From Crossaster papposus (lineage: Eukaryota; Echinodermata; Asteroidea; Velatida; Solasteridae), in assembly GCA_037893245.1 (NCBI GenBank), contig JBAIAA010000697.1, positions 868,001 to 932,000 of the forward strand: a stretch of 64,000 nucleotides of DNA, in the 5' to 3' direction. The notes under the pieces were generated by a model. The model did no database searches. It was not told the origin of the DNA and worked only from the letters and a program-made list of their open reading frames with translations. Positions 30,786 to 42,791 of this stretch are shown piece by piece. Numbering within the stretch: the first letter of the stretch is position 1; each line of letters starts with the position of its first letter. A program made the position numbers and the translations under genes.

Positions 30786-33700
30786 GTAAGATTTATTATC
30801 TGTCACATGTGGTATTTCCTCGAACCCTTGACCTGTTTATGAGCAATTGTAGACAATCTCCATCAGGATCAGGGACGTAGTGTATTACTATTATTAATTA
30901 TTTCTGGTAATGAAACCAAGGAATCCTCAAAAGCGCCCTTGGCACTGTAGCTCGCAAGCCTGAAGAAACCTGTAGAGATAACACAAATGAGAAGAATGTA
31001 CAGTTTTGGAGATGAGAGACAAACCCACGGAATCAGGCAGGGACTGAAAACCCAATCCACATATTTTATCCTAGGCCGGATTCGAACCCGGGTCACAGCG
31101 GTGAAAGGCGAAAAAAGAACCACTACGCCAACCTGATTCCCTCTCATTTTGTTGTGTGTGCACTTTTCGTTTCTAAGGCAGTATTCATCACAATCTATTT
31201 AAAGGTAGGATACACCATTGGTAATTCAATTGTTTGAAACAATTACGGAATATATAGCACAGTCATTTTGCTGGGTGCCTGGAATTATTTACTTTTAAAT
31301 AAGTAAGATATTTTGTAATATTTCGGTAGTAAAATTGTTCGATTTCTGTAAAATGGTGTACCCTAACTGCGACGTACAAAGTCGCTTTGCCTTAAAACAA
31401 AAAGTTCAAAACATGCCGAATAGCATGGTAAGTACCGCTTGAAACCTGGTTGAAGCGGTGACCCAGCTTTTAGCAAAGTAAAGTGCTGCCTCATGAGTAT
31501 CCCATTACATTGTGTACATAAAGGGGCCTTTCAAGTCTGGGTTTTCCAGACCTACCCAAGCAATTAATCATGCTATTGTGGCCTTGCCCCATTCAACAAC
31601 ACCAGCTGGGATCGAATATATTCAGACACTATGGGAAAGTACTGTGTTGACATATAAAGCCATTAAACCGAACAGCAGGGGGGTTACACACGAAATACAA
31701 CCGACTTTTAAATAAAGTACGGACGCGCGTTCGTGTAAAAACAAAATGACCGCACGTCGCAAGGTTAAGGACTTCACTTCCAAAAAGCGGATAATTTTCT
31801 TCTTGCGATTGGTGTTGGCATCTGTATGCTTACTCTCAAGAACGTCTTTCAATATATCGAACCTTTCCGCTCTAAATACGGTTTGTTTATCACTATAATT
31901 AGCTTTACGTTTTCCCTTTACCATGTTTACCTTCCACATCGCCACGCGTTTGTAGATTTCAATGCACACATTATGGGCCTCATGACTCGGATATACTGCT
32001 GTTTATAAAGCCTTTTGACCCATTCAAAAATCACCATACCCTATTGTAACGTAGACCGTTTGCTGGGGTCGATACACACACAGAAATGAGACTCGAGACA
32101 GGTATTCTCTGGCTTCGGTGGTTTATATGCCTTATATTCCAACTACTTCTGTGGTAGAACACTGACATGAAGTTTACCGTTAAAACGCGGCAATAAAACT
32201 ACTCCGGCGCATGCGCCATTCCGAACGGGTTGCCTATATAGGCGTACTAGTAGGACTCCACTGAGCAGTTCTACCGTGGAACTGCTCTGGTGCCCTCTGG
32301 CACAGACGCTACAAAGCCCCTTTCGAGGACCTTGTTTGTCTCAAAACAGGACGGCGGGCATCTACCACCGCACACCCGGAATACCCGGACAGAAGACGCG
32401 AAACGCCCACAACAACACAACACAACCACAAGAACAATTAGTCAAAGTTCGCGTAGGAGGTAGGAGGTGGCCGGTGGCCGGCGCTGGAACTCAGTCTGCC
32501 TAACAGCTGCTCCTAGAACTCAAGTGGGACGTCGTCAGGGTAGCGCAAGGGTGGGGGCGCTTCAGGGGAAAGCAGTCCTCACAGGAAGGGCTGGCCTGCC
32601 ACAGACGCGTTCACGAAGTACAGGCCGTACTGCTGCCCTTTGGCAGGAGTCGCCCCGTGACCTCGTATGAGTCGACCACGCGCGTCCGCAGAAGTTGGTG
32701 GTCATCCCCGTCGAGCCCGATCGGCGTTGTCTCCAGGCTTCACTCATCCCGCAGGTGCCCACATAAGGGAACCGGCATGTGCGTGGCCGCCTCCCTCATG
32801 CAGTGGGGCCGCTGGACGGCGCCGTCCACCTCCATCCGCATCCAGGTCCCGTCCGGCAGCTCTACCCGGGACCCGACCGGCAAGACTCGGGGCTGTCCAC
32901 GCCACTGAAGCGTCGGCATCGGAGAGGGCATCGGGGCTACGTCTAAGTCCCACCTTCCGCCCAAGCTTGCGGGGAGGATTTGGCGGGGCTGCTTCCTTTC
33001 GGGTGGATGACGGGGCAGGTGTGGTTGAGGCCGCCCTTTCTGGCCCCGGTTTGGCTGACTGACCGACTCGTCCCTCTCCGAACAAAGAGGCTGGGAGGAC
33101 TGCTCCTAGTGGAGGTGATCCCCCGGCTCCCCCGCCAAAACTGGGCCCCGTCGTCTCTTGGACGGGGACTGCGTCAAATGTCAGGCCGCTGCGGGGTGAT
33201 CCCGTCCGCCGTGGGGAGGTCTAGGCTCCCCTCTCGGGAGAGGCGAGACGGAGAAGGTCCTCGGCCAGCGGGATTGACGAGCTCCATCTTGTCGCCGCTG
33301 GGATGGATCTCCAGCGCATCTATCTCTGCCATTACCCCGGCCACTAAACCTTCCCGGCAGAACCGATGGTGTCAGCTGCTAATGTCATCCCGGTAGAACC
33401 ACAAACTGAATCCTCTTTCGCACGCGTACGGGCGCTCCGGTTGAGCTGCTTGCACTCGATGCGCATGTGCTGCTGCGGGTGAGCGCCTTTCTACAATGGG
33501 GTCACATCACGGAAGCCATCCTGGAGGGGCGGGGGGTGTGCAGAAGAGGGAAGTTCGGTCACATCACAGGAGCCATCCTGGGGGATGGGGGGGGGGGAGG
33601 AACAGGGAAGTTTGGTTAACACAAGACAATATCGGCTAGGTCGGACTACCTTCTGGCCGGCGCGAGTATACCTCCCGGTGTCCGGTTCCGTCGGTGGAGA

Positions 33701-36700
33701 GGGTGACCAATCGCACCCCACCTCGGGCTCAGCCACGGATCTGCGCCCTTCTTCTCCTGCCCGTCAAAGGCGACATCCGCCTCCGCAATAGGTGGCGACG
33801 CCTCCGCCTCCGTCACTTCCGGTGGTAGTTCCTCCTCACCCGACTAGTCACTCGATGTCTTCCGCGGCCCCGCAGAAGGAACCCCGGCGCTGGACTTGAT
33901 GCTAGTAATGCCTGCCAGTCTAGGGGCGGCTGTCCTTCCTCCGTAACTCGGTTGGGCCCCCTCTGGTTAGTTCCGTGCAGCGCGGCTCCACAAGTCCACC
34001 TGGGCGTCACCCAAGTACGGTTTCAGCCGGTTGAAATAAACCACCCTGGCGCGAGGCGACTTCTGGATCCGGTAGGTGAAGTCGTCGGTCCTCTTTAGCA
34101 CCACGAAGGGCCCGTCCCACCAGCCGTGCTACCTACCTTATTGGAGGGGGGAGGGGGAAAAGGAGGGGGGAGGGTGGGGTTGGTAGAGTTACACGGCGCG
34201 TCTAGGCTCGTAGCTGGTACCCTTCGCTAGACGATCGTACTGTTGCTTCTGGTGAGTCTTGCCTTCCTACATGTGTTGCCGAGCAAATTCGTGAGCGCGC
34301 TCCATCTTCTCCAACTCGTCCACATATCCTGTTCCGTCGCCCTTGCCGTCGGCTCCTCCGGCTGACCCACCATCAAGTCCAACGCAAGTCGCACCTCCCG
34401 GCCGAGCATGAGCATGTTCAGCGTGAGCTTGGTGATGTCGTGCTGGGAGGAACGGTACGCCATCATGACGTATGGGAGGTGTTCGCCCCAGTCATACTGG
34501 TTCTCCTGCATGAACAGGCTCAACATCGTCTTGACGGTGCAGTTAAACCGCTCCACCATTTTGTCGGACTGAGGGTGGAACGGCGTAGTGCGGGTCTAGT
34601 GGACGCCCAGTAGACGACTGGTGTCCTGGAAGAGCCAGGCCTAGAACTCCCTCCCCTGATCCGTGTAGATCTCGAGGGGGGGGGGGGGGGGGGGGGGCGC
34701 CGAACCATGATGCTTGTATTCCCGGTCTTGGTCTTCGGAAACCGACCCGTGAGGTCGATTGCAAGACGCTGCATTGGCGCACCCACCAAGTACTGCTGCA
34801 GTAGAGCCCGGAGGGGCCGAGGGGGTGGCTTTTAGGACCCACACTCCTCAGCCTGACGTCGCATCCATTGGAAGTACACCGACGCCTGTTTCAGCCGAGC
34901 AACCGTCCGGGCGACCCCCAAGTGCCCCGATGTCCTGCCATAATGGGTCAACCGCAAGACGTTCTTCACCCGCGTCCGCGGGACCACTATCTTCCACGTC
35001 GGGGGGCCGCCATGGAGCTGCTCCCACCTTATCTCCAATACTCCGTGAGACTATAGCAGGGTCCCCCACTTTGCCCACCAGAACTTTGTGCACTTGTCAA
35101 GGGCCGACAAGTCCGACCAGCCGGGTCTGGGAGCCCCATTCTTTAGCCACTGGGCGATCCGCCCCAACCCGGGTTGTCGCGCTGTTCCCGTTTTAGCCGC
35201 TAGGAGTCTCTCCACAGTGGTGTTCTCCTCCCGCTCAGCTTCCCCAACTGCTCCCAGCAGGGGCTCCTTGGTATAGCACTCGTGGCTGATCTCGCCTGAT
35301 CGCCCACACTGACAGCACGGATTCCTGGATACGGCGTCAGCGTTCGTGTGTTTTTTGCCTCGTAGCACCCCATCCATAGGATCCACCTGGCCGTTTGCCC
35401 CTCCGGCTCACGACAGATGAATGACCACTACAGGTATTCATGGTCCGTTCGAAACAGGAACCCTTTACCGAGGAGATGGTGTTTGAAGTAGTGCACGAAG
35501 TGGACCACGGCTAGGAACTCTCTCCGAGTGGTGCAGTAGTTACGTTCGGCCTTGGACAAGGTGCGGCTCCCGTAGGCGATCACCTGCTCACCCTCTTTCC
35601 CCTTCCTGTGCTAGCACTGCTCCGATGGTGCAGTTGCTGGCGTCCGTATCCAGTGTCTTATTTCCAGGTAACACAGCACCGGCGCTGTGGTCAACGCGTC
35701 CTTAAGATGTTCGAACGCTGACTGGCAAGCACCCAACCAACAGGACGCTCTCTGGTTCTTGGTAGTCGGGGCATAAAGGGGGCGGGCGATTTCGGCCAAG
35801 TTCACGATGAACCGCCTTTAGTAGGAGGCGAAGCCAAGGAAACTCCGGACTTGGGTCAGGTTCGCGGGTTGGGTCCCTACTCCCTTGGCTGACACGAGGT
35901 GGCCCAGGAAGGATACATCCTTCTTAAAGAGGCTACACTTCTTGGACTTGAGTCTCAACTCCGCGGCCCGGAACCGTTCCAGGACTACCGCCAACCTCTT
36001 TTGGTGCTTCTCGAAGTCCCTGCCCACACGCTCACGTCACCCAGATAAACCACCGCCACCTGCCACTGCAGTCCCCTCAGCACTTGTTACATCAGGCGCT
36101 CGAAAGTCGCCGGGGTGTTAGACAGCCCAAACAGAATCACGGTGAACTGATACAGCTCGTTCTGCATGCCACAGTCTGTCTTCTCCTGGTCCCCCTTCTC
36201 TATCCCGATCTGTTAGTAGCCGCTGGCCAGGGCAAGGGTGCTGAACCACTTTGCCCCGCTCAACGCGTCAAGGTTGTCCTCAATCCCAGGAATGGGATAC
36301 GCGTCCTAGATTGTAACTTAGTTGAACCTCCGGTAGTCTACGCAGAAGCGGACGGTCCCGTCCTTCTTCCAAACCAGCACCACCGGCGACGACTAAGGGC
36401 TACCTAGGGGTTCCACCACGCCACCCCGCAGCATCTGCTGTACCTGTTGGTCGGCCTCCTGTCGCTTATGAAGTGGCAACCTCCTCGCGTCTCCCGTGTT
36501 GATGATGTGTCTGGTCAGCTCCGTGTGCCCAAGGCGACCGTTGGGGCCGGTGAACGCCCCGGCGAACTCTGTAAGTAACCCAACCAGTCTAGAAAGTTGG
36601 GCCCGGTCGAGGCCCGCCGCCCCTCGTTCCAGGATGTCTTGTATGTAAGGCGGAACCTCCAGCTGTGCGTCTCTTGGGGGATGGCTAGCGGCAGACTCTC

Positions 36701-39700
36701 GCTGCTCTTCCTTCAGCTCTAACACGTTCAACTCTTCCACCGGCGATTGCCCTGGTAGATCGTCACTAGGTCGGTCGTCGGGTTGAAGACTCCCGCCGGC
36801 ACGGTTTCCATTCTTGGTGTCAACCACAACGGTGACGACCGCAACCCGGCAGTTGTCCGTAGCCTCCAAGTTGGGGTACACCATCCCGACTCCCGCCTGC
36901 GACTCACTTCATATCTCGCCGTACATTTAAACGGTAGGATACACCATTGGTAATTTGTTGAATTATCAGGAAGAGGAAGGTTTGGGGGGGGGGTTGTATT
37001 TTATAGTAAATATCATTTTACTATAGTAATTATCGTCTTAATTCGGTAGTTAATATTTTCAATATCTGCAAATGGTGTAACCTAAAGAGGAAAACATTCA
37101 ACAAAAAGCGAACGCCCGCAAACTGAATCTCTTGTTCGTCTATTGTGCTTTTGTTATCGAGAGTTGTGTACACACTTGCATGTGGATCTTTGTAAAGTAC
37201 ATGTACATTGTAATTCCAAAAAAACTATGAACATACGGAGACTACACTGTGCCCACATGTGGAGATTATTTGGAAGTTTCGTTCATGTTTCATTCAATTC
37301 AAAGTGTTCTTGACTGGTGTGGCGAGCGAGCAGAGGACGTGTTACTTCGGTCCCCCACCGGAACCTGATCCTGAAAATCCAGATCACTGGATGAAGCAAG
37401 TCATGCGAGAGATACGGAAGCGTTGCCGGGAAAATAGTGAACCTAAACCAGCTGGTAAGCCACCTTACTATAATGCTAACTCCTGTCACATCGACTGCGC
37501 AACATACTGTAATAATCGGCTTTCGAAGAAAAAAACACACAAAAAAAACCCACCAATGTTCGTGCATGGTCTCATTCAAAAAAAATGTTCTCCCAAATGA
37601 TAAATATTACTTGAAGCCAAGTGTTTGTTGGGGTTTGTTTGTTTGTTTATGTATTTAATATCGGTATTTTTTTACATAAACATCAGAAACACATTGGTTT
37701 GTTTTCTCGTTTGTTCCCAACAGAGTGTTCGAGTCCGCAGCCGCTCGGCATGGAGGACGGGAAAATCCAAGATGATCGCATCACAGCGTCCAGTATTTAC
37801 GGTAGTTATTGGTATCCACACCAGGCACGCCTCAACTGGAGCCCCCGCGGATGGATACCCCTGAGGTTGGCATTAAAGTGAAATACCACGCCTGATACGT
37901 ACCTTTATTACAATGCCACACAAAATCGAAACAATGTTTTTGTCTGGTTTGTTTTTTCTAAACAAAATCTAGCCCAATCCCGATGCGCCGCTCAATTATT
38001 GCACATTATTATACAGTTTAAATAACTGTGTTTTATTTTCAAATCCATTCAAGCAATCGATTAAATCGCTTTGTTGTGTTATAACGTTATCAATATCGAA
38101 TTACACATGTAAACATTTGAATATGAGATGTAATTTTATTAAGTGCATGTAGTTTGCAGTACTAGCATCATGTAACAATAATTTGTGAAGTTGTGTGGTT
38201 CTGAAAGGAACTGGAGGGAACTCGACGTTTTGGATAGTATGCTTTGCCCGTCGTCAGGAGACTAAGGGATTCCAACGGTGTAGCAGGGTTATATGGAGCC
38301 TGGAAACGATGAAGCGTACGAAGGATGCAACTGAGGAATACTCATGCATGACGCTCGATGATCACTGAGGCGTGTCAGTGTGAAGAAAGGGACCGAAATG
38401 AAAAGTTGCCAAGGGTATAAGGGTATGGAGAACTATGTGTCCTAGAGTACATGGGACCCATCGGACTGGGAGGTGATGGTGAGTGGGGCGCCAGATGTCG
38501 CTTCACCGTTTAAATCCCTCAGTCTCCTTACGAAGGTCAGGGTATTCTGTCCGAAACGTTGAGATCCCTCCGTTTCTTGTTGGAACCACACAACTCACTA
38601 AAGAGAATGACCACGTGGTGTTACATGTACACGTTGTTATATGTATCAGCTGATATAACAACAATGGTGATTTACAAGCGATTTTTTGTCAAGCCACATA
38701 CGTATCCCGTACGCGTATCTAATGGTTCCTATTCGTCCCTTCACTCTGTGCACATAGTTCCAATGGTTCCTGGATAGAGGTGGACCTCGTTGAGAGTACA
38801 GTGTTGACAGGAGTAATTACACAGGGATACAATACGGATTACCATGTGAAGCGGTACACGGTGGCGTATACGAAGCAGCCCTCATCTGAATATGAACACG
38901 TAACAGATGGAAACGGAAATATTAAGGTAAATGTTAACCTTAACTTAACAGGCTTTGCAGGTATTTTCAGGACATGGGGCCAATTTCACGAGATACCAAG
39001 ACGGGTTTTAAAAAAGTAACTCGTCCTAACTCGCGACCAAAGTTAAGAAGCTTTAAACACGTCATAACTTCCATAGCAACGCGGCTTAACTCGTCTTAAT
39101 TTAAGATCGGTCCGAGGGTCGTCTTATTTCACGTGCGTTAATCTATATTGTCTTGAAACCATTGCATTATCTTCTCATTTTAGACAAAATGTCGGCCTAG
39201 AGTTATAGTTTCAAAGAAAAAAACCTATTATCAACAGTTGTTTTCCTTCAGTCGAGTGTATCGTAATTTTTTTTATATATTTATACGCCAGCAACTAGTC
39301 GAATCTGTTGTACATGTATAGAACGTGCAGGGCTACCGTACGTGGTTGTATTACGCTGACTAGTTTGCGTGTTTCTTTTCAACGACTGTTTACTTTAGCG
39401 GTAAAAAACCTACGAGAAACATCTATGAAATTGGTAGTTGCGATACGTCTTTCATAAGATTGGTTTATTGAAATAGATCTTAGGACACGTCTTCGTACAG
39501 ACTAGATAACTATTGTGCATGTGCTGCGGCGATGCGTTTCTGGGAAGCAACATGTAATTGTTAAAAGTTTCCTCTTCGCCGAATGATTATTGATACCGCT
39601 GAATGTAAACGTTTTGGTTTTAGGAGTTCGTCGGTAACACTGATGGCAACACCCCGGTCACTAACCTGTTTGATGAGAGTGTAGTGGCAAATGCAGTGCG

Positions 39701-39773
39701 CATTCAGCCTACTGACTGGGCGTTTCATGCTGTTGCTTTGCGGTTGGAGTTGCTTGGATGTCGACTTGGTTAG
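30740..39773 (+). CDS. Secreted discoidin protein gene 3 (five predicted exons)
   Basis: Model: 30740-30785, 37305-37454, 37724-37865, 38758-38926, 39624-39773, totalling 657 nt (218 aa), all phases consistent. Exons 1 and 2 join to give a textbook signal peptide (MDGAAALVLMLSTMA then VFLTGVASE), followed by a mature N-terminal segment with two Cys (TCYFGPPPEPDPE, RKRCREN). Exons 3-5 encode one complete discoidin domain, CSSPQPLGMED to LELLGCRLG. The product is probably a small secreted lectin-like protein with a free N-terminal segment that could form disulfide-linked oligomers (inference). The 6.5-kb first intron holds a SINE, two MITEs and a decayed Gypsy element. The acceptor of exon 2 (37303-37304) is weakly pyrimidine-rich, but the joined signal peptide supports it. 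Confidence 0.75.
30881..31143 (-). mobile_element. tRNA-derived SINE
   Basis: On the minus strand it begins GAGGGAATCAGGTTGGCGTA, with an A-box-like GGCGTAGTGG and a perfect B-box GGGTTCGAATCC, and ends in a TAATAATAGTAATAC tail. It sits in intron 1 of gene 3. The matching place in unit A (10653-10700) has no insertion, so it arrived after the duplication. Confidence 0.75.
31203..31366 (+). mobile_element. TTAA-type MITE (copy 3, short)
   Basis: Starts AGGTAGGATACACCATT after TTTAA and ends AATGGTGTACCCTAAC. About half the length of the 21311 copy, so internally deleted. Confidence 0.6.
31622..31969 (-). pseudogene. Myb/SANT-like DNA-binding domain fragment, copy 3
   Basis: KRKANYSDKQTVFRAERFDI and KHTDANTNRKKK match the copies at 17515 and 17868. 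The downstream helix is interrupted by unrelated sequence after KKII. It is a remnant of a repeated Harbinger-like or host Myb/SANT gene. Confidence 0.45.
32045..36910 (-). mobile_element. Decayed Ty3/Gypsy LTR retrotransposon (minus strand)
   Basis: GC-rich block unlike its AT-rich surroundings. From 36910 downward: protease-RT linker and the start of RT (36884-36393), FCVDYR near 36345, YLGD near 36043 where the catalytic motif should be YLDD, RNase H region 35800-35400, integrase with the zinc-finger HLGVARTVARLK (34990), the TDQG motif near 34660, HPQS...MVERFN near 34560, and the terminal NRLKPYLGD near 34020. Nonsense codons and shifts occur throughout, for example in VTIxDAYPIP. Gag and the 5' LTR are missing. 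32045 onward resembles, in reverse, the LTR end at 57700-57893. It lies inside intron 1 of gene 3 in opposite orientation. Confidence 0.8.
34678..34697 (+). repeat. Poly-G tract inside the Gypsy integrase
   Basis: Interrupts the integrase core. The ~50 residues expected between the first catalytic Asp region and TDQG are absent and a G run stands in their place. Confidence 0.8.
36931..37085 (+). mobile_element. TTAA-type MITE (copy 4, short)
   Basis: Starts ACGGTAGGATACACCATT after TTTAA and ends AATGGTGTAACCTAAA. It abuts the truncated 5' side of the Gypsy element and lies ~220 bp before gene 3 exon 2. Confidence 0.55.
37305..37454 (+). CDS. Gene 3, exon 2 (N-terminal mature segment)
   Basis: Ends at GCTG|GTAAGC, a strong donor. 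The G completes a Glu codon with the AG at the start of the next exon. Acidic-Pro (EPDPENPD) and basic (REIRKRCRE) patches are visible. It is unrelated to gene 2 exon 2. Confidence 0.6.
37724..37865 (+). CDS. Gene 3, discoidin exon 1 of 3
   Basis: 142 nt, one codon longer than in gene 2 (YGSYW against YNYW). It follows ttgttcccaacAG and ends before GTTGGC. Confidence 0.85.
38189..38597 (+). mobile_element. Inverted-repeat element with two hammerhead-like arms (unit C)
   Basis: Left arm 38189-38260, right arm 38522-38597. The right arm keeps GAAAC but has CTTACGA in place of CTGACGA, the reverse of the damage in unit B. The stem GGTCAG/CTGTCC is intact. It lies in the intron between discoidin exons 1 and 2 of gene 3. 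Confidence 0.5.
38758..38926 (+). CDS. Gene 3, discoidin exon 2 of 3
   Basis: 169 nt, GSWIEVDLVES to DGNGNIK. Spike loop YNTDYH. Donor GTAAAT. Confidence 0.85.
39624..39773 (+). CDS. Gene 3, discoidin exon 3 of 3 with stop
   Basis: 150 nt after ggttttAG. EFVGNTDGNTPV to LELLGCRLG, then TAG. The DWAFHAVAL loop differs from AWARSGVGL in gene 2 and AWANGGVGL in gene 1. Confidence 0.85.
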   Translation, partial: EFVGNTDGNTPVTNLFDESVVANAVRIQPTDWAFHAVALRLELLGCRLG

Positions 39774-40124
39774 TTCTGCTGAAGCTTATAAGCGCTGTTT
39801 GTATTCGCTAGAAAACATTTTTTAAAGGAACCAAAACGGAAAATTGACATCTGACAAAATTTTAGAGAACCGCCAGCATAATAGTCCTAAACAATAACAC
39901 CGGGCTGGAAATATTATTATATTCTGTAAATAAAAAAAATCGCATAAAAATTAATTTTGCTAGAATATGTTGTTTTTGCTGGAAAATTTAATTGTTTTGT
40001 ATTCACCTTAGGTATTTTGGTATAAATAATATATTTATCTTAATTAATTTATATCGGCGAGTGGAGGATGGAATAAATAAACTTCTACGGCCGTGGAAAT
40101 GCAAAAATCGAAAAATTGTGAGAG

Positions 40125-40139
40125 GGGGGGGGGGGGGGG
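40125..40139 (+). repeat. Poly-G tract
   Basis: About 14 consecutive G, at the position equivalent to 24361 and 1867. Confidence 0.9.
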
Positions 40140-41516
40140 CACAGATAGCACTATAGGAACACATGTTGGTGACACAAAAGGTATGTCATCTAAGGCAATA
40201 TTGCGCAGTAACTTACACTACAGTGGTGCTTTTAAACCATTTGCAGTGTTCTTTTTAATACAGGTGAAGGATGGACACTTTTGTTTTTATTCTTACCACC
40301 GAAATCTGGGGGATGATCTAAAAGCGGGGGGTAACACACTCTTTCCTTGAAGTTAGTAAAACAATTTTAAAGTTTGGTATTTGGCGTCACTAAAATACAA
40401 ATTGCAATATCATCATAAATTTATTTAGTTGTACAGTGTGGAGTCTCGTAATAGAACATATATGTTTTCTCTGCTATTTTAAAGCAAATTTTCATTGAAA
40501 ATCACCAACTTTCGCATTCAATTTTGTCCGGAGAAATCACACGCTTTTACTAAACAAATTAAGTAATTTGCAATTGAATTGCAAATTGTTGGTCACTCTA
40601 TTTAAACATTGTTTGCCAATATTCCTTACCATATTCTAAGCTGTTGCTGTGAGGCAACATACATCCAGGGGTCAAATTCGTATAATATCAATCAATTTCA
40701 AACTTATGTGAAATAAATTAGTCTGGTGTGTGCACGACTCACGCACATATCCAACTGATTTATTTAACATAAGTTTGACATTTGATCTGTGAATGCTGAT
40801 TTTCGGCTACAGCTTCAACGAATTTAATCAAAGGGTTAGCAAACGTTGAAATTGAACCATAAATGACTAAATTGGTGTGGTAAAAGCGTTTGATGGTTTT
40901 AATAATGTCAAATTCGTTTAGGCTGTTGTCGAAGGGCAGCATTCACAGATCAAATTCGTCTCGATATTAATCAATAGGCCGTATTATTGAACGTAGAGGG
41001 CGCTGTGCTCACGATATTTGGGGGTATAATTAAAAGTGATTAGGAGATAATTCACGTCAGTTTAAATATTCTTACAGCTCCAAAAAAAGTTTTTTTCTAA
41101 TATTCAATTTTTAGATAAAAGTAAAGTTACTAAAACTACTTCAATAAACACGATTTTGCATGTGTTAGTACTCAGAAAATGGCGTCTTATAGCGCCCTCA
41201 TGCGACCAAAAATACGGCGGATTTCAAACTTAGGTTAAAAACATTAGTCTGATAATTATGTGTGTGATATATATATATATTGTTTTAATTTTAATTGGCA
41301 AGGTGGGTCAATGTCTTTGTTCACTTTGAAATGTATGCAAATTTACATATTTGGTTTACCATGTATATCCTATTGAGTGATCACCACAATGTCGCTTCCC
41401 AGGTTGTATCTTAAAATTAGGCGTGATCCCTGGTCACATGGTACTCTGGTGTTTATGACTTCTGACTAGCGCCCTCAAAGAAAAGATACTAACAATTTGG
41501 AAGACCGCTAAACACA

Positions 41517-41589
41517 GGGCAAAATAGATCAGTTGGTAGAACGCCGGTCCGGTATTCCTGAGGTCGCAGGTTCGAGTCCCGCCTTGCCA
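41517..41589 (+). ncRNA. tRNA-like sequence in subrepeat C1
   Basis: Best preserved copy: A-box-like TAGATCAGTTGG and perfect B-box GGTTCGAGTCC. One change (TTCCTGA) in the anticodon-arm 3' strand. Confidence 0.5.
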
Positions 41590-42791
41590 ATTTGTTTTGT
41601 TCACTTTGAACTTTCTGCAATTAAGTGTATGTATATTAAAATAGAGAACCGCCAGCATAATAGAACTAAAATATATTATATTCTGTAAATAAACAAATAT
41701 CGCATAACAAAACACGAAACACAAAAACACTATAGAAACCCATGTTCATGACACAAAAGGTACGTCATCTAAGACAATATTGCGCAGTAACTTACACTAC
41801 AGTGGTGCTTTTAAACCATTTGCAGTGTTCTCTAAAAGCGGGGGGTAACACACTCTTTCCTTGAAGTTAGTAAAACAATTTTAAAGTTTGGTATTTGGCG
41901 TCACTAAAATACAAATTGCAATATCATCATAAATTTATTTAGTTGTACAGTGTGGAGTCTCGTAATAGAACATATATGTTTTCTCTGCTATTTTCTTAAA
42001 AATGTTCATTTAAAATAACCAACTCTCGCATTCAATTTCGTCCAGAGAAATACACAAAAATCACAAGCTTTTACTAAATAAATTAAGTCATTTGCCATTT
42101 AATTGCAATTTGTTGGTCACTGTAATTAAACTTTGTCTCGCGAATATTCGTCACCATAGTCTAAGCTGTTGCTGTAAGGCAACATACATCCAGGTGTCGA
42201 ATTCGTATGATATCAATCAATTCCAAACTTATGTGAAATAAATTAGTCTGGTGTGTGCTTGACTCACGCACATATCCGACTAATTTATTTAACATAAGTT
42301 TGGAATTGATCTGTGAATGCTGCCTTTCGGCAACAGCTTCAACGAATGTGATCAAAGAGTGAGCAAATGTTAAATTTAAACCATAAATGACTAAATTGGT
42401 TTGGTAAAAGCGTTTAATTGTTTTAATAATGTCAAACTCGTTTAGGCTGTTGCCGAAGGGCAGCATTCACAAATCTAATTCGTCTTGATATCAATCAATT
42501 TTAAACTTATGTTAAATGTATTAGTCTGGTAATTATGTGCGTGATATGTATATATTGTTTTAATTTTAATTGGCAAGGTGGGTCAGTGTCTTTGTTCACT
42601 TTGAAATGTATGCAAATTTACATATTTGGTTTACCATGTATATCCCCATTGAGTGATCACCACAATGTCGCTTCCCAGGTTGTATCTTAAAATTAGGCGT
42701 GATCCCTGGTCACACGGTATTCTGGTGTTTATGACTTCTGACTAGCGCCCTCAAAGAAAAGATACTACAATTTGGAAGACAGCTAAACACA

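Larger units (their letters stand above)
21780..31240 (+). repeat. Segmental repeat unit B of the discoidin gene array
   Basis: Second unit, parallel to A and C. It carries discoidin exons 1-3 of gene 2, two tRNA-bearing subrepeats, and the promoter and signal exon of gene 3. It differs from A by a SINE insertion at 30881-31143. It lacks the third duplicated promoter block seen in A at 8300-9780. Confidence 0.85.

Noticed and set aside
32467..33396. Overlapping GC-rich open frames downstream of the Gypsy integrase
   Set aside because: Open on both strands because of high GC. On the minus strand there is faint protein-like pattern (DGTWMRMEVDG), but no family could be assigned, so no separate gene is called.
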